DNA of 64,000 nucleotides from Oceanobacillus senegalensis (GTDB lineage: Bacteria; Bacillota; Bacilli; Bacillales; Amphibacillaceae): positions 1,689,758 through 1,753,757 of the forward strand of contig NZ_LT839648.1 in NCBI RefSeq assembly GCF_900176885.1, written 5' to 3'. Position 1 is the stretch's first letter. Each line of letters starts with the position of its first letter. Shown here in pieces: positions 34,566-45,747 of this stretch. A program made the translations under genes and the position numbers. The notes beneath the pieces were generated by a model, which worked only from the letters and a program-made list of their open reading frames with translations, was not told where the DNA came from and did no database searches.

Positions 34566-35501
34566 CTATTTATTTTTTAAAATTCCTGCTAAATCATCTA
34601 AAATCTTATGAATCTTTTCTTCACCATTTGGAGGCGTCATATCATACCAGTTTATTTTCATCTTATTTTTAAACCATGTAAACTGACGTTTAGCAAACCT
34701 TCTTGAATTTCGTTTTAAAATAGTAATAGATTCTTCTAACGACTGCTCTCCCTTAAAATATGGTATAAATTCTTTATATCCTATGGCTTTCATGGATTGA
34801 CAATTCTCATACCCTTTTTCAAATAGTTCTTTGACCTCTTGAACTAACCCTTCTTCTATCATCAATTCTACTCGATGGTTAATTCGTTCATAGAGTTTTT
34901 CTCTTTCCATTTCTAGCCCAATAAGAACTAAATGATACGGTGAATCTAATGCTTGTTTTTGCTGATATTCTGTCATCGTCATTCCAGTTGATTCATAGAT
35001 TTCTAATGCACGAATCACTCGCCTATGATTATTGGGATGTACTTTTTCTGCTTGGTTCGGATCAATTTCTTTTAATTCATTATATAGAGAAAGAGAACCT
35101 TCTTCATTCAGTCTATTTTCTAATCTTTTCGTAATAGACTCATCTCTTTTTTGATTAGAAAAATTATAGTTATATAAACCGGCTTGTATGTATAGACCAC
35201 TGCCTCCAACAATAATGGGTAGTTTATTTCGATTGGAAACCTCATCAATATACATTTGAACATAGGATTGAAAATCAGCAACCGAAAATTCCTCGTTCGG
35301 TTGCTTCAAATCAATCATATGATGGCGGATACCTTGCATTTCCTCTTTCTTAATCTTAGCGGTACCGATATCCATTCCTTTATATATCTGCATCGAATCG
35401 CCACTTATAATTTCTCCTTGAAACCTTTTGGCAATCTCGATACTTAGAGCAGTTTTTCCTACAGCTGTAGGACCCATAATGGCGATTACGGTTTTTTTCA
35501 T
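34566..35501 (-). CDS. miaA: MiaA, tRNA dimethylallyltransferase
   Basis: 311 residues. P-loop GPTAVGKTALSIEIA, substrate region SGDSMQIYKGMDIGTAKI, VGGSGLYIQAGLYN, and the tRNA-contacting C-terminal RRFAKRQFTWFKN. It adds the isopentenyl group to A37 of tRNAs reading UNN codons; MiaB at 42.4 kb then methylthiolates the product. Ribosome site and start are clear. Confidence 0.96.
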   Translation of the reverse strand: MKKTVIAIMGPTAVGKTALSIEIAKRFQGEIISGDSMQIYKGMDIGTAKIKKEEMQGIRHHMIDLKQPNEEFSVADFQSYVQMYIDEVSNRNKLPIIVGGSGLYIQAGLYNYNFSNQKRDESITKRLENRLNEEGSLSLYNELKEIDPNQAEKVHPNNHRRVIRALEIYESTGMTMTEYQQKQALDSPYHLVLIGLEMEREKLYERINHRVELMIEEGLVQEVKELFEKGYENCQSMKAIGYKEFIPYFKGEQSLEESITILKRNSRRFAKRQFTWFKNKMKINWYDMTPPNGEEKIHKILDDLAGILKNK

Positions 35502-35525
35502 TAGTATTCCCCTAGTTACAATTAT

Positions 35526-35990
35526 TTATTCCTGTTCATCATAGGCCAGGTAACTATTAAGCATCCAAACATATTTTTCAAGTTTACCTTGAATAGAGAT
35601 TAACAAATCATTGGTTGGTTCATCATGATGCTTTTCAGCTAATGGTAGACCAGTTTCCTGAATTTCATCAATGATTTGCTTATAATCTTTCGTTAACTGT
35701 TGAATCATTTCATTTTCTTTATCATCTGCATTTGCTTCTGTTAATGTTGTTTCTTTTAAATACTTTTCCATTGTAGCAAGTGGTTTTCCATCAATAGCCA
35801 ATACTCGTTCTGCTATATCATCTAAATCACTTGCAACCATTTCGTACATCTCCTCAAATTTTTCGTGTAATGTGAAAAAATGTCTTCCCTGCACAAACCA
35901 GTGATATCGATGTAATTTCACATACAGCACAAAATAGTTTGATAACTGTTGATTTAAGAAATTGATTAATTCTTGATTCTTATTTTCCAT
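35526..35990 (-). CDS. Dps-family ferritin-like DNA protection protein
   Basis: 154 residues. Dps/Dpr signature: LHRYHWFVQGRHFFTLHEKF with ferroxidase His residues, then EMVASDLDDIAERVLAI with the acidic ligands. The family stores iron and removes peroxide, often under PerR or sigma-B control. Start at 35990 follows GAGGTG; the open frame to 36026 lacks a ribosome site of its own. Its place between mutL and miaA is not the B. subtilis arrangement. I saw no convincing PerR box in the 60 bases before it. Confidence 0.9.
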   Translation of the reverse strand: MENKNQELINFLNQQLSNYFVLYVKLHRYHWFVQGRHFFTLHEKFEEMYEMVASDLDDIAERVLAIDGKPLATMEKYLKETTLTEANADDKENEMIQQLTKDYKQIIDEIQETGLPLAEKHHDEPTNDLLISIQGKLEKYVWMLNSYLAYDEQE

Positions 35991-36048
35991 ATTAGCACAC
36001 CTCTTTTTTCTATAAAGTCTTCCCATGGTGAGGTGCTAATTATACTCA

Positions 36049-37917
36049 TTACATCACTCGTTTGAACATTTTTTCCAGTTCATAAGTTGAAAAGTGGACA
36101 ATAATTGGTCTGCCATGTGGACACGTAAATGGATCAGTCGTATTTCGAAGGTCCTCCAGTAAACGAAACATTTCTTCCTGATTTAAATAATGATTTGCCT
36201 TAATGGATCGTTTACAGGACATTAAGATGGCTGCATCTTCTCGTATAGCTTCAATATTAACCTTCTCATCATTCATGACTTGCTCAACCATCTCGCGTAT
36301 AACCTCTTCTTCAAATCCATTTGGAAACCAATTAGGGTGGGAGCGAATGACATAGGTTTGGTTACCAAACTGTTCAAAAAACAACCCAACCTTTTCTAGA
36401 TCTTCCTTATACTGTTCGATAAAAATGGATTCTTGCTTCGAAAATTCAAAGGTCATTGGTATAAGTAATTCCTGTGACTCGTTAGATGGATGCCCAAGCT
36501 TTTCTCTAAAAAATTCATATTTAATTCGTTCCTGTGCTGCATGTTGATCAATCATATATAATCCATTTTCATTTTGAGCAAGGATATACGTACCTTGTAA
36601 TTGACCAATCGGATACATGGTGGGTACCCTTTCTTGAGAAGCATTAGCATATTCTTTCTTCGTTTCTTCCAACTGTACTGGTTCCCGGACAATTTCATCC
36701 TGATTTTCTTGTTCCTCAACAAGTTCATTCCTGGTTATGGTTTCAGTAGATAATGGAGCCATTTCTGTATTAGATTGGTCCTTATTTTGCATAAATGCTT
36801 CTTTAGGAGCTTCTATAGGTGCCTCAACAGGATTTAAATTCTCCGCTACACCCTTATTACTTTCAAAATTCATGGTATGCTGATAGGATTTTTCTTTTGG
36901 CTTCGGTTTCTTATGCTCCAGTTCAGGAATTAACGTTATCTCTCTAAATTTGTCGCGAATCAATCCCTCAAGAAGAGTAAATAATTCTTTATCCTTACTA
37001 AAACGAACTTCCAGCTTGGTTGGGTGTACATTTACATCTACTAAAATAGGATCCATCTTAATAGAGAGTACGACAATTGGTGAACGTCCAATTGGAAGCA
37101 AGGTGTGATATCCACGTACGATAGCATGATGGAGTGGAATGCTTTTAATATACCTACCATTAATGATGGTGGAAATGTAGTTTCTGGATGCTCTCGTTAC
37201 TTCTGGTTTAGCAATATAACCCTCTATTTTAAAATCTAATGTTTCATGTTTAATAGGGAGCATATTCTTTGCTACGTTCATGCCATAAACTTGTGAAATA
37301 ACCTGCAGCATATCACCTGTACCCGCCGTTTTAAACAACCCTTTTCCATTATGGGTGGCTTCAAAGCGGATATCGGGATGGGAAAGGGATAACCTGTTTA
37401 ACAGGTCGGTAATATGCCCTAATTCTGTATGAAGGCTTTTCATGTACTTTAGACGTGCTGGAGTATTAAAGAAAAGATTATCAACCGTTATCTCTGTCCC
37501 TTTTCTGGCATCACTTTTCTTCTTCTCAATGGTCTTTCCACCTTCCAACCTTAAAATCGTTCCCGCTTCTGTGCCTTCCGATGTTTTAATCGTTAACTGA
37601 CTAACGGAAGCGATACTTGCAAGTGCTTCGCCACGGAATCCCAATGTCTTAATATGGAATAAGTCATTTTCATCCTTGATTTTGCTAGTGGCATGGGGAA
37701 GAAAAGCGCGCTCAGAATCTTCTTCACTCATTCCATCCCCATTATCCGTTATTTTTATTTGTTCTAGTCCCGCTTCTTTAATCTCTACCTTAATCCATGT
37801 ACTGTTCGCATCGATACTATTTTCGACTAGCTCTTTAACTACAGATGCGGGTCTCTCCACCACTTCCCCTGCAGCTATTTTATTAGCTAATGCATCTGAC
37901 ATTTGGTATATCTTCAT
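36049..37917 (-). CDS. mutL: MutL, mismatch repair endonuclease
   Basis: 622 residues. GHKL ATPase domain about 1-330 ([41 protein letters not shown]), an acidic linker about 345-435, and the C-terminal nicking domain with [22 protein letters not shown] and CPHGRPIIV, the metal-site motifs of MutL endonucleases. Start at 37917 is chosen from homology ([15 protein letters not shown]) with AAAGGA about ten bases before; the frame opens at 37953. Directly follows mutS. Confidence 0.95.
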   Translation of the reverse strand: MKIYQMSDALANKIAAGEVVERPASVVKELVENSIDANSTWIKVEIKEAGLEQIKITDNGDGMSEEDSERAFLPHATSKIKDENDLFHIKTLGFRGEALASIASVSQLTIKTSEGTEAGTILRLEGGKTIEKKKSDARKGTEITVDNLFFNTPARLKYMKSLHTELGHITDLLNRLSLSHPDIRFEATHNGKGLFKTAGTGDMLQVISQVYGMNVAKNMLPIKHETLDFKIEGYIAKPEVTRASRNYISTIINGRYIKSIPLHHAIVRGYHTLLPIGRSPIVVLSIKMDPILVDVNVHPTKLEVRFSKDKELFTLLEGLIRDKFREITLIPELEHKKPKPKEKSYQHTMNFESNKGVAENLNPVEAPIEAPKEAFMQNKDQSNTEMAPLSTETITRNELVEEQENQDEIVREPVQLEETKKEYANASQERVPTMYPIGQLQGTYILAQNENGLYMIDQHAAQERIKYEFFREKLGHPSNESQELLIPMTFEFSKQESIFIEQYKEDLEKVGLFFEQFGNQTYVIRSHPNWFPNGFEEEVIREMVEQVMNDEKVNIEAIREDAAILMSCKRSIKANHYLNQEEMFRLLEDLRNTTDPFTCPHGRPIIVHFSTYELEKMFKRVM

Positions 37918-37959
37918 GCAAACAACATCCTTTCTTTCTTTGAGGTTGTTCATCGCACG

Positions 37960-40566
37960 CTATTTTACATTACTATTTTTTGCTTCCTTTTGTAATCGGT
38001 ACAATTCATTCATTGCATCCATCGGTGTCATTTCAAATAAATCAACATCTAATAACTTTTTAATAACTTTTTCCGTAGGTTCCGATGTTTTTCCTGTATT
38101 CGGAATTTCTTGTTTTTTCTCTTTCGGTTCAACAAAGAAGGATAATTGATTTGTTTCAGATTGTTCATCCGATGAATCTAGTTCTTTGGTATTTCCTGAT
38201 TCTAAATCTTGCAAAATCGCACCTGCTCTTTCTATTAATGTTTCAGGTAAATTCGCAAGCTTGGCAACATGAATTCCGTAACTCTTATCTGCTGCTCCCT
38301 CATTAATTTGATGCAGAAATACTACATTTCCTTCATACTCCTCTGCTCGTACATGAATATTTTTTAAATGAGGTAATGTTTCCTCTAGTGTGGTTAATTC
38401 ATGATAGTGAGTAGAGAATAATGTCTTGGCATGTACATGATTGTGTATATATTCTACTATGGCTTGGGCTAATGCCATTCCATCATATGTGCTTGTTCCA
38501 CGACCAATTTCATCTAGCAAAATCAAACTCTTATCTGTTGCATTAGCAATAGCATGATTTGTTTCTAGCATTTCTACCATAAAGGTACTTTGACCTGATA
38601 CTAAATCATCTGCCGCTCCAATACGGGTAAAAATTTGATCGAAAATGATTAGCTCACCATCGTCACTTGGAATAAAACAGCCAATCTGTGCCATGATTAC
38701 CGTTAATGCGACCTGCCTCATGTACGTACTTTTACCAGACATATTGGGTCCTGTAATTAATAAAATGTGCTTGTCATCATCTAACGTAATATCATTCGGT
38801 ACATAAGCCCCATCCTTCATCACCTGTTCGACCACCGGATGACGGCCGTTTTTAATATGAAGCTGCTTTTCCCCAAATGTTGGGCGTTTATAATTATTTT
38901 TCTCACTCACCTCTGCAAATGCCTGTAGAACGTCAATCTGACTAACGACATCTGCTAGTTGCTGTAATGCAGGAATATGTTCTTTGATATGTTCACGAAT
39001 ATCTGTAAATAGTTCGTATTCCAAATCAACACTTTTTTCTTCCGCTTCAAGAATTAATTGCTCTTTTTCCTTTAATTCAGGTGTAATAAATCGCTCGGCA
39101 TTTGTTAATGTTTGCTTTCGTTCATATTTTCCCTCTGGCAACAGATGTAGGTTTGCTTTAGTGACTTCAATATAATAGCCAAATACTTTATTAAAACCAA
39201 TTTTCAATGATTTAATGTTGGTTTCCTGTTTTTCTTTCGATTCTAATTCTGCAATCCATCTTTTTCCATTTCGAGAGGCATCACGATACGTATCAAGTGT
39301 ATCATTATATCCGTCTTTTATAATTCCGCCTTCCTTAATGGATATTGGAGGGTCATCAATGATTGCATGATCTAATAACTCTACAATATGATCCGGATAA
39401 ATCAAATCCCGTGCAAGGTTCTTGATTTGTTCTTGTTCAAATTGGTTTAATGTTAACTTCAATTCCGGGATTTTTTGCAATGATTGCTTCAGTTGGATTA
39501 AGTCCCGTGCATTAACATTTCCAAAAGCAATCCTTCCGGATAAACGTTCTAAATCATATACTGACCTTAATGTCTCCCGAACAGCATCTCTTTCCATAAA
39601 TCCATGGTAAAAACCTTCGACTGTATCTAGCCGATTTTCAATGCGCTTTCTATCTAACAATGGACGTTCCAACCACTTTTTCAGCATTCTTGAACCCATA
39701 GCTGTAACCGTCTGATCAAGAACCCAAAGTAAGCTACCATGTTTTCCTTTTTTAATGATGGTCTCCGTTAACTCCAAATTTCGTTTGGAATACATATCAA
39801 GGGATAAATAATTCTTTAATTCTATTACTTCAGCTGGTTTTAAATGGTCCAATGATCGTTTTTGGGTATATTGAATATAATTTAACAAACGACTAAACCC
39901 TGTCATTAGCCGTTTATCATTAAGATTATCACTTAGCTCTCGATATTCCCCATTAAATGTAATCTCATCCTGGTAAGACAAGGTTACATTTAAACGTTCC
40001 TTTAATTGTGTTTGCAAACTTTCAGGAAGACTGGATGAAACAACGATTTCCTTAATAGGCTGGTTAAATAATTCATGAATAACCGCATCCCATCCATGGG
40101 TGATTAGAGTAATTCGGTTCTCACCCGTTGAGAGATCATTATATACAATGACATAGGAGCCGTCTTCAAAATGTGAGAGACTAGCAATATAGTTATTCTC
40201 TCCCTCACTAAGCATATTACTTTCCATTACCGTTCCTGGAGTTATAAGCTGAACGACTTCCCTTTTCACAACTCCCTTTGCTGTTTTAGGGTCCTCCACC
40301 TGCTCACAAATTGCCACTTTGTATCCTTTATCAATCAATGCTTTAATATAACTCTCTGCTGAATGGTATGGTACACCGCACATTGGTATCGGTTCATTCT
40401 TTCCATTGCCACGTTTCGTCAAGGTGATTTCTAGTTCTCTAGCAGCCTTGATTGCATCCTCAAAAAACATTTCATAAAAATCCCCAAGTCTGTAAAACAA
40501 AAAGGCATCTTTATAATCTGCTTTTATTTTCATATACTGTTCCATCATTGGTGTCAGCTTTGTCAT
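37960..40566 (-). CDS. mutS: MutS, DNA mismatch recognition protein
   Basis: 868 residues. Mismatch-binding domain with [13 protein letters not shown] (the Phe-x-Glu wedge), core and lever domains, and the ATPase with Walker [17 protein letters not shown], Walker [21 protein letters not shown] and the STHYHEL switch. Start at 40566: GGAGGA lies about ten bases upstream and inside the longer frame (to 40584), so the six extra codons are unlikely to be translated. Between cotE and mutL as in B. subtilis. Confidence 0.96.
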   Translation of the reverse strand: MTKLTPMMEQYMKIKADYKDAFLFYRLGDFYEMFFEDAIKAARELEITLTKRGNGKNEPIPMCGVPYHSAESYIKALIDKGYKVAICEQVEDPKTAKGVVKREVVQLITPGTVMESNMLSEGENNYIASLSHFEDGSYVIVYNDLSTGENRITLITHGWDAVIHELFNQPIKEIVVSSSLPESLQTQLKERLNVTLSYQDEITFNGEYRELSDNLNDKRLMTGFSRLLNYIQYTQKRSLDHLKPAEVIELKNYLSLDMYSKRNLELTETIIKKGKHGSLLWVLDQTVTAMGSRMLKKWLERPLLDRKRIENRLDTVEGFYHGFMERDAVRETLRSVYDLERLSGRIAFGNVNARDLIQLKQSLQKIPELKLTLNQFEQEQIKNLARDLIYPDHIVELLDHAIIDDPPISIKEGGIIKDGYNDTLDTYRDASRNGKRWIAELESKEKQETNIKSLKIGFNKVFGYYIEVTKANLHLLPEGKYERKQTLTNAERFITPELKEKEQLILEAEEKSVDLEYELFTDIREHIKEHIPALQQLADVVSQIDVLQAFAEVSEKNNYKRPTFGEKQLHIKNGRHPVVEQVMKDGAYVPNDITLDDDKHILLITGPNMSGKSTYMRQVALTVIMAQIGCFIPSDDGELIIFDQIFTRIGAADDLVSGQSTFMVEMLETNHAIANATDKSLILLDEIGRGTSTYDGMALAQAIVEYIHNHVHAKTLFSTHYHELTTLEETLPHLKNIHVRAEEYEGNVVFLHQINEGAADKSYGIHVAKLANLPETLIERAGAILQDLESGNTKELDSSDEQSETNQLSFFVEPKEKKQEIPNTGKTSEPTEKVIKKLLDVDLFEMTPMDAMNELYRLQKEAKNSNVK

Positions 40567-40691
40567 AATAATAAAATCCTCCAAAAACCGATATTTACTC
40601 TAGCCATTATAGCATAAATGGTCGAAAAAAAGAGTCTTGATTGTTTTACTTTTATTTCTAGTAGAGTGATTATTAAGGTATTTATTTAAAC

Positions 40692-40722
40692 AAAAATGCG
40701 AGGGAATCCCCCTCGCATTTTA
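40692..40722 (-). terminator. Terminator of cotE
   Basis: Stem AAAATGCGAGGG / CCCTCGCATTTT with a short loop, beginning within a few bases of the cotE stop; T-rich tract follows on the minus strand. Confidence 0.85.
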
Positions 40723-40723
40723 C

Positions 40724-41287
40724 TTAATCCTTTTTATTTAAGAAATCGGCTTTAACGTCTTCTAGTTCTTCATCTGTTACCTTGTAGTCCCATGCTTCAT
40801 CATCGTCATCATGATGATCGCCTACCGGATCTACTCTTACAAACACCTTAGTTTCTCCCATCACCTGTACCACAAACTCACGCTCAATCTCAACAACGAT
40901 TTTATGACCGTTACTAGCGATTTTGCATTCTAAGCAGTTTGGTTGCTGCATCACCTTTGCGAAAACATCATATTCATCACTGATTGTATTCTTATCCATG
41001 ATAGAAAGTGGAATAACGTCCGTATAATTTACCCGCTCTGTTACAACCTCTGTCTTGGTATTATCGTTGTAAGAATACCAAACGTTAATGTCATAGCTAC
41101 CTTTTATTTCCACCGTATCATCTGATTTCTTTTTAGCATTATATAAATGGTTAATAACCCAGCACCCTAGTATACTTGAAGGTCTATGTGATGGTGTGAT
41201 GGAATGGGAATCCTGTGCAAATTTTCGCCCCTTCCCACAAACAGCTTTTGTAATAATTTCTCTGTATTCTTTATCAAGAAAAGTCAT
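40724..41287 (-). CDS. cotE: CotE, outer spore coat morphogenetic protein
   Basis: 187 residues matching B. subtilis Cot[50 protein letters not shown] and QQPNCLE, with a highly acidic C-terminus. CotE directs assembly of the outer coat around the forespore. Start at 41287 follows GAGGAGGT; the frame opens at 41329 but lacks a site there. Upstream, CATAAAAT on the minus strand (about 41313-41320) looks like a sigma-E/K -10 element, but no clear -35 is seen. Confidence 0.95.
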   Translation of the reverse strand: MTFLDKEYREIITKAVCGKGRKFAQDSHSITPSHRPSSILGCWVINHLYNAKKKSDDTVEIKGSYDINVWYSYNDNTKTEVVTERVNYTDVIPLSIMDKNTISDEYDVFAKVMQQPNCLECKIASNGHKIVVEIEREFVVQVMGETKVFVRVDPVGDHHDDDDEAWDYKVTDEELEDVKADFLNKKD

Positions 41288-41595
41288 AATTACCTTTACC
41301 TCCTCTTTTTTCATAGTCATTTTATGCAAGACAAATACCTAAAGTGCATAGCGATTTAATGAAAAGTGGAGTTTGGATTTTTCTTTTCGTTTTATTGAGT
41401 AGTATGGATTACTAAAACGAAAGAAATGGGTGATGTATTTGTTTCTATATCCTATGTAAGGAACCCAGATAATGTTTATAAATGTAGGCATTTTTCTTAA
41501 GGAAAGTTATTTGTGACGTGAAATAGATAGAATGCGCAGTAATTTTCTAGGAGATACTTGGTGTGATGCGTTTGTTGATTTTCACTACGGACAGT

Positions 41596-41626
41596 CGCTT
41601 TCGGGAACGGCTTCGGCCTTCGTAGA
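41596..41626 (-). repeat. Fragment of the dispersed repeat, inverted
   Basis: The minus strand reads CGAAAGCGACTGTCCGTAGTG, similar to the end of the repeat copies (GAAAGCGTATTGTATTTCCGTAGCGG type). Short and diverged, so only tentative. It lies in the 737-base gap 41288-42024 between cotE and ricA. Confidence 0.35.
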
Positions 41627-41796
41627 AAAAGATGTCTTCCTTTTTTAGAGTCGACTTCCCTCCCTCAATCAATCCGGTTAATAGTGAAAAACCTATTAAT
41701 TATTTCAGCTAAATTAAATGTTAAAAACCTCCACACCAGCGGAGGAAATATACGAAGACTCCTCGAAAATAAAGTTCAATTTGTCTGATTGCGATG

Positions 41797-41923
41797 CGTT
41801 GCTGCCATAGCGTTCCTTGTCCTGTGGGACGAGAGGCCTAGGTGAGACCCCGGAGTGCGTAGCACGAGGAGGGCTCAGCAGTCGCCTTTGGTGCGCGTAG
41901 TGTATTTCCGTAGCGGTATTATC
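41797..41923 (+). repeat. Dispersed intergenic repeat, copy 2
   Basis: GC-richer block in an AT-rich gap: CCTTGTCCTGTGGGACGAG, GTGAGACCCCGGAG, GCACGAGGAGGGCTCAGCA and GTGTATTTCCGTAGCGGTA. This is the style of the abundant intergenic repeats I know from Bacillus-related genomes. The 71-codon frame on the opposite strand is a by-product. Nearby CCTCC...GGAGG (41727-41746) forms a small hairpin. Nothing else is seen in the gap. Confidence 0.7.
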
Positions 41924-41969
41924 ATACAATCTTGATTTTTAGAGTTACTGCGCATTTTCGTTCAAATAC

Positions 41970-42012
41970 GACGAAAAAAAAACAGATAAAAGGATTGCTC
42001 CTCTTATCTGTC
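41970..42012 (-). terminator. Terminator of ricA
   Basis: Stem ACAGATAAAAGGA / TCCTCTTATCTGT around a short loop, with a run of nine A on plus (T on the transcript) after it. Confidence 0.85.
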
Positions 42013-42024
42013 TTTTATCATTTA

Positions 42025-42453
42025 TTAATGAGAACACTCAACTTTATTGGATGCTTTTGAACCTGTTTCACCCGCTAATACATCGCCACCAGTTGATTTG
42101 ATAACATTATTCGTTACTTCACGAGCAATGGTGCCAGATACTAGCTGCAAGACATCATTAACAACAACTTGAGTTTCTTTGAATTCTTGTACAATAGGAA
42201 TGGAGTCTATTTCATCCTGCAAACGATTAATTTCCTCATCAGCTTTCTTCAATGCTTCCGTCTTGCCATATGCCTGAAAGTTAACAGCTTGCTTTTGCAG
42301 TGTTTTAATTTTTTGAATAAGCTTTTGAACTTTTTGATTTTCATTCAGCTTTGCTTCTACCTGCTTAAAGCGATCTATTTCATCTGTACTTGAAAGCATC
42401 TCTGCTAATTTCTTCGCTTCATCTAGTACATCTTTTCTTGTGTATTTAGCCAT
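42025..42453 (-). CDS. ricA: RicA (YmcA), regulator of RNase Y
   Basis: 142-residue all-helical YlbF/YmcA family protein. N-terminal YTRKDVLDEAKKLAEML, central FQAYGKTEALKKADEEI; two Cys-free helices then a tail ending in Cys-Ser-His. In B. subtilis YmcA forms a complex with YlbF and YaaT that steers RNase Y cleavage and is needed for sporulation, competence and biofilm. The C-terminal Cys fits the reported iron-sulfur cluster role of the complex. It follows miaB by one base, suggesting a shared transcript. Confidence 0.88.
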   Translation of the reverse strand: MAKYTRKDVLDEAKKLAEMLSSTDEIDRFKQVEAKLNENQKVQKLIQKIKTLQKQAVNFQAYGKTEALKKADEEINRLQDEIDSIPIVQEFKETQVVVNDVLQLVSGTIAREVTNNVIKSTGGDVLAGETGSKASNKVECSH

Positions 42454-42454
42454 G

Positions 42455-44023
42455 TTAGTTCACCTCTATTGTGTTTTCCACCATTATACCATCTAATGAC
42501 CACGTTTTGGCTTCTGTAATTTTTACATCCACAATTTTACCAATTGCCGACTTAGGTCCCTTAAAATTGACTACTTTATTTTTTTCCGTATAGCCTGCAA
42601 GAACATCTGGGTCTTTCTTACTTTCGCCTTCCACTAGTACTTTAACTACTTTATCCTTGTATTTTTTCATCGATTCAGCAGATTGTTTATTTACTAACTC
42701 ATTTAATCGATATAAGCGTTGTTTTTTCACTTGTTCAGGTACATCATCTTTTTTACGAGCCGCTGGTGTTCCCTCACGAGGCGAATAGATAAAGGTATAA
42801 GCTGTTTCAAAGCCAACCTCTTCTACAAGAGACATTGTCTCCTCGAATTGCTCATCGGTTTCATTAGGAAATCCAACAATAATATCCGTAGTTAGCGTTA
42901 CATTAGGGATAGCCTTACGTATTTTACGAACCAATTCTAAATATTCCTCACGGGTATACTTACGATTCATTTTCTTCAATACTTCCGTACTACCCGATTG
43001 AACAGGAAGATGGATATGATCAAGGAGGTTACCACCCTTAGCCAATACCTCAATTAAATGGTCATCAAAATCCCTTGGATGTGATGTCGTAAAGCGAACT
43101 CTTGGAATATCGATTTTATGAATATCGTCCATTAAATCCCCAAAGGTGTAATCAATATCTTCAAAATCTTTACCATAGGCATTTACATTTTGCCCAAGCA
43201 GGGTAACTTCCTGGTAACCTTGTGCAACAAGATGTCTTACTTCTTGAATAATATCCTCAGGTCTCCGACTTCTTTCCTTCCCGCGAGTCATTGGTACGAT
43301 ACAATATGTACAGAATTTATCACAACCATACATGATATTAACCCATGCCTTAATTTTACCTTTTCTAGCCTTAGGAAGGTTCTCAATAATGTCTCCTTCT
43401 TTTGACCATACCTCTACAACCTTCTCTTTACCGAACATTGCGTCTTTCACCAATTGTGGCAGGCGATGGATATTATGTGTTCCGAAAATCAAATCAACAT
43501 GTGGGTGCTTTTTCATAATTCGATTGACGACGGATTCTTCTTGTGACATACAGCCACATACCCCAACAATTAGATCTGGATTTTCTAGTTTAAGTGGTTT
43601 TAAGTGTCCAATTTCACCGAACACTTTATTTTCCGCATTTTCGCGGATAGCACATGTATTCAATAGAATAATATCCGCTTCATTCGTATCAGAAGTAGAT
43701 TCGTATCCCATTTCATGTAAAATACCAGCCATTACCTCTGTGTCATGTTCATTCATTTGACATCCATATGTACGAATTAAAAATTTCTTCCCTTCCCCAA
43801 TTGATTGCATATCTTCTGGAATAGAGAAATCATAATGGAATTTTACTTCTTCTTTATAGCGTTTTCTAGCTTTTTTTATGTCAGGTGTTTGATTTGCTTG
43901 AAAATACTTTGCTATCAAATCATCACTAGAAGTATTTTTTAAGCGTTCCATATTATCTTTATTATCTATATTTATATCTACTTTCTTAATTTGATCCTGT
44001 TCTTTACGCTGCTTTTCGTTCAT
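42455..44023 (-). CDS. miaB: MiaB, tRNA-2-methylthio-N6-dimethylallyladenosine synthase
   Basis: 522 residues. N-terminal MTTase domain with Cys in [21 protein letters not shown] and VGVCGCM (first cluster), radical SAM domain with [11 protein letters not shown] (CxxxCxxC cluster), and C-terminal TRAM domain about 455-520. Methylthiolates the isopentenyl-A37 made by MiaA. The first 70 residues are a charged extension seen in Bacillus MiaB. The tdh-kbl pair that lies upstream in B. subtilis is absent. Confidence 0.95.
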   Translation of the reverse strand: MNEKQRKEQDQIKKVDINIDNKDNMERLKNTSSDDLIAKYFQANQTPDIKKARKRYKEEVKFHYDFSIPEDMQSIGEGKKFLIRTYGCQMNEHDTEVMAGILHEMGYESTSDTNEADIILLNTCAIRENAENKVFGEIGHLKPLKLENPDLIVGVCGCMSQEESVVNRIMKKHPHVDLIFGTHNIHRLPQLVKDAMFGKEKVVEVWSKEGDIIENLPKARKGKIKAWVNIMYGCDKFCTYCIVPMTRGKERSRRPEDIIQEVRHLVAQGYQEVTLLGQNVNAYGKDFEDIDYTFGDLMDDIHKIDIPRVRFTTSHPRDFDDHLIEVLAKGGNLLDHIHLPVQSGSTEVLKKMNRKYTREEYLELVRKIRKAIPNVTLTTDIIVGFPNETDEQFEETMSLVEEVGFETAYTFIYSPREGTPAARKKDDVPEQVKKQRLYRLNELVNKQSAESMKKYKDKVVKVLVEGESKKDPDVLAGYTEKNKVVNFKGPKSAIGKIVDVKITEAKTWSLDGIMVENTIEVN

Positions 44024-44124
44024 GGATTAACTCCTTTCTTTAAGCCTAGAAATATATGTATAAGTTTACAATTTTACAGTATAACCCTTATTCTTAAATT
44101 TAACAATAAAAGAATAAATGGGCA

Positions 44125-44161
44125 AATAAAAACCTTCCCTATTAAAAAATCAGGAAGGCTA
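44125..44161 (-). terminator. Terminator of spoVS
   Basis: On the minus strand AGCCTTCC pairs with GGGAAGGT around a T-rich loop, followed by TTTTATTT. About 95 bases after the spoVS stop. Confidence 0.6.
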
Positions 44162-44253
44162 TAAGTATAACATATTGTTCAAAAAATCCGGTAAATGGCA
44201 ATACATTGGTGTGCTGGTTCATTTATCGGTTCATTTTGAATACGTTTTTAACG

Positions 44254-44514
44254 TTATCTAGGTTCGACAATCAGTTTAATTGCAGTTCGTTCTTCATTAT
44301 CAATCATAATATCTGTAAATGCTGGAATGCAAATTAAATCCACTCCACTTGGTGCTACAAATCCCCTAGCAATTGCAACAGCTTTTACGGCTTGATTTAA
44401 TGCACCTGCCCCAATCGCCTGAATCTCTGCTGTACCACGTTCTCGTAAAACATTCGCAAGTGCACCTGCTACTGAATTTGGACTTGATTTCGCTGAAACT
44501 TTCAATACTTCCAT
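44254..44514 (-). CDS. spoVS: SpoVS, stage V sporulation protein
   Basis: 86 residues, nearly identical in pattern to B. subtilis SpoVS: MEVLKVSAKSSPNSVAGALA, IGAGALNQAVKAVAIARGFV, DLICIPAFTDI and the end RTAIKLIVEPR. An Alba-like small protein that affects septation and spore coat stages. Start at 44514: AAGGAGGT sits inside the longer frame to 44532. Upstream, AGGGAATAA (44578-44586, minus) fits a sigma-H -10 (RnnGAATww), as expected for this gene, but the -35 is weak. Confidence 0.95.
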   Translation of the reverse strand: MEVLKVSAKSSPNSVAGALANVLRERGTAEIQAIGAGALNQAVKAVAIARGFVAPSGVDLICIPAFTDIMIDNEERTAIKLIVEPR

Positions 44515-44720
44515 GACTAGTACCTCCTTCATTTGCTATTGTAGTTCTATTGCTACTATATTCTTGGAGATGTTAGCTTATTCCCTATTATGCATCAATT
44601 TTTCATAAAATTCAATAAATCAAACCGTCAAAACCGCTAGAATTCAATGAGGATGCCAATTCAATATTTTTATTTTTTTACACTTTGTCCAACTACTACT
44701 TATGAATTTGAATAAAAGTA

Positions 44721-45518
44721 TTACCCAAAGAATGGGTGGTCATCATTAATTAATATTCTTTCTATATCCTTTGTTTTCCCGCTAGAAGGATCAATAGTAA
44801 CTAAAACTGCCCCCATTTGAGTCCTACCATTTTTCGGTACTTCAAAACGAACTGGCAAGGATGTTAAAAATCGCTTAATCACTGCTTCCTTTTCAACACC
44901 TAAAATTCCATCGTACGGACCAGTCATACCCACATCTGAGATATATGCAGTACCTTGTGGTAATATACGTTCATCTGAAGTTTGTGTATGGGTATGTGTT
45001 CCAACTAAAGCACTTACACGTCCATCTACGTACCAGCCAATCGCCTGCTTTTCACTCGTTGCTTCCGCATGAAAATCAATAAAAATAAGATTCGTACGTT
45101 TTTTTGCTTCCTCTATTAGCTCATCTGCCTTCTTGAATGGATCATCAATTGCGGGAAGAAAGGTTCTCCCTTGTAGATTGATTACAGCAACCTCCACCCC
45201 ATTTACATTAATATAAGTAATGCCCTTACCTGGAGTTCCTTCAGGAAAATTGGCAGGACGTATCATATATTTTGAATCATCAATAAATTCGAATATCTCT
45301 TTCTTATCCCATGTGTGGTTCCCCATTGTAACAACTTGGGCTCCCCATTCCATAAATTGCTTATAAATTTTTTCGGTAATACCTTTACCCGCTGCAGCAT
45401 TTTCTCCGTTGATTATCGTTAAACTAGGTCGGTATTTTTCCTTTAGTTTCGGTAAGTATTCCTTTACCATATCACGACCTGGTGATCCCACTACGTCACC
45501 AATAAATAATATTTTCAT
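44721..45518 (-). CDS. ymdB: YmdB, metallophosphodiesterase
   Basis: 265 residues, DUF1416/calcineurin-like: metal-site motifs GDVVGSPGRD, NGENAAAGKGI, MGNHTWD, FIDFHAEATSEKQ and VGTHTHTQTSDERI. In B. subtilis it hydrolyses 2',3'-cyclic nucleotides and is needed for normal expression of motility and biofilm genes. It lies downstream of rny but a terminator separates them. Ribosome site AGGATG. Confidence 0.94.
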   Translation of the reverse strand: MKILFIGDVVGSPGRDMVKEYLPKLKEKYRPSLTIINGENAAAGKGITEKIYKQFMEWGAQVVTMGNHTWDKKEIFEFIDDSKYMIRPANFPEGTPGKGITYINVNGVEVAVINLQGRTFLPAIDDPFKKADELIEEAKKRTNLIFIDFHAEATSEKQAIGWYVDGRVSALVGTHTHTQTSDERILPQGTAYISDVGMTGPYDGILGVEKEAVIKRFLTSLPVRFEVPKNGRTQMGAVLVTIDPSSGKTKDIERILINDDHPFFG

Positions 45519-45747
45519 CCAATCATCCTATCTATTATATTACTTCTAGTTTTCCATAATGCAGATTTATTGTCAAAATTTTTTGCTATGTAATCTAACC
45601 ATTTCATTAATAATGTTATCTTTTAATAGCTTGATTTAGACACATAATTTGTATTTTGTACATGAAGTTGACCCAATTTGGTGCATGTTGTATTCCGCTT
45701 CAGTGAAATCCAAAGTAACTAAACATACGAAATATAAGATAAATAAA

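Noticed and set aside
35990-36049. PerR box upstream of the Dps-like gene
   Set aside because: Only a partial TATAATTA half is seen; the 15-base palindrome is not present.
41714-41929. 71-codon minus-strand frame in the cotE-ricA gap
   Set aside because: Product of the repeat sequence, lacks a ribosome site and resembles spurious peptides commonly annotated from such repeats.
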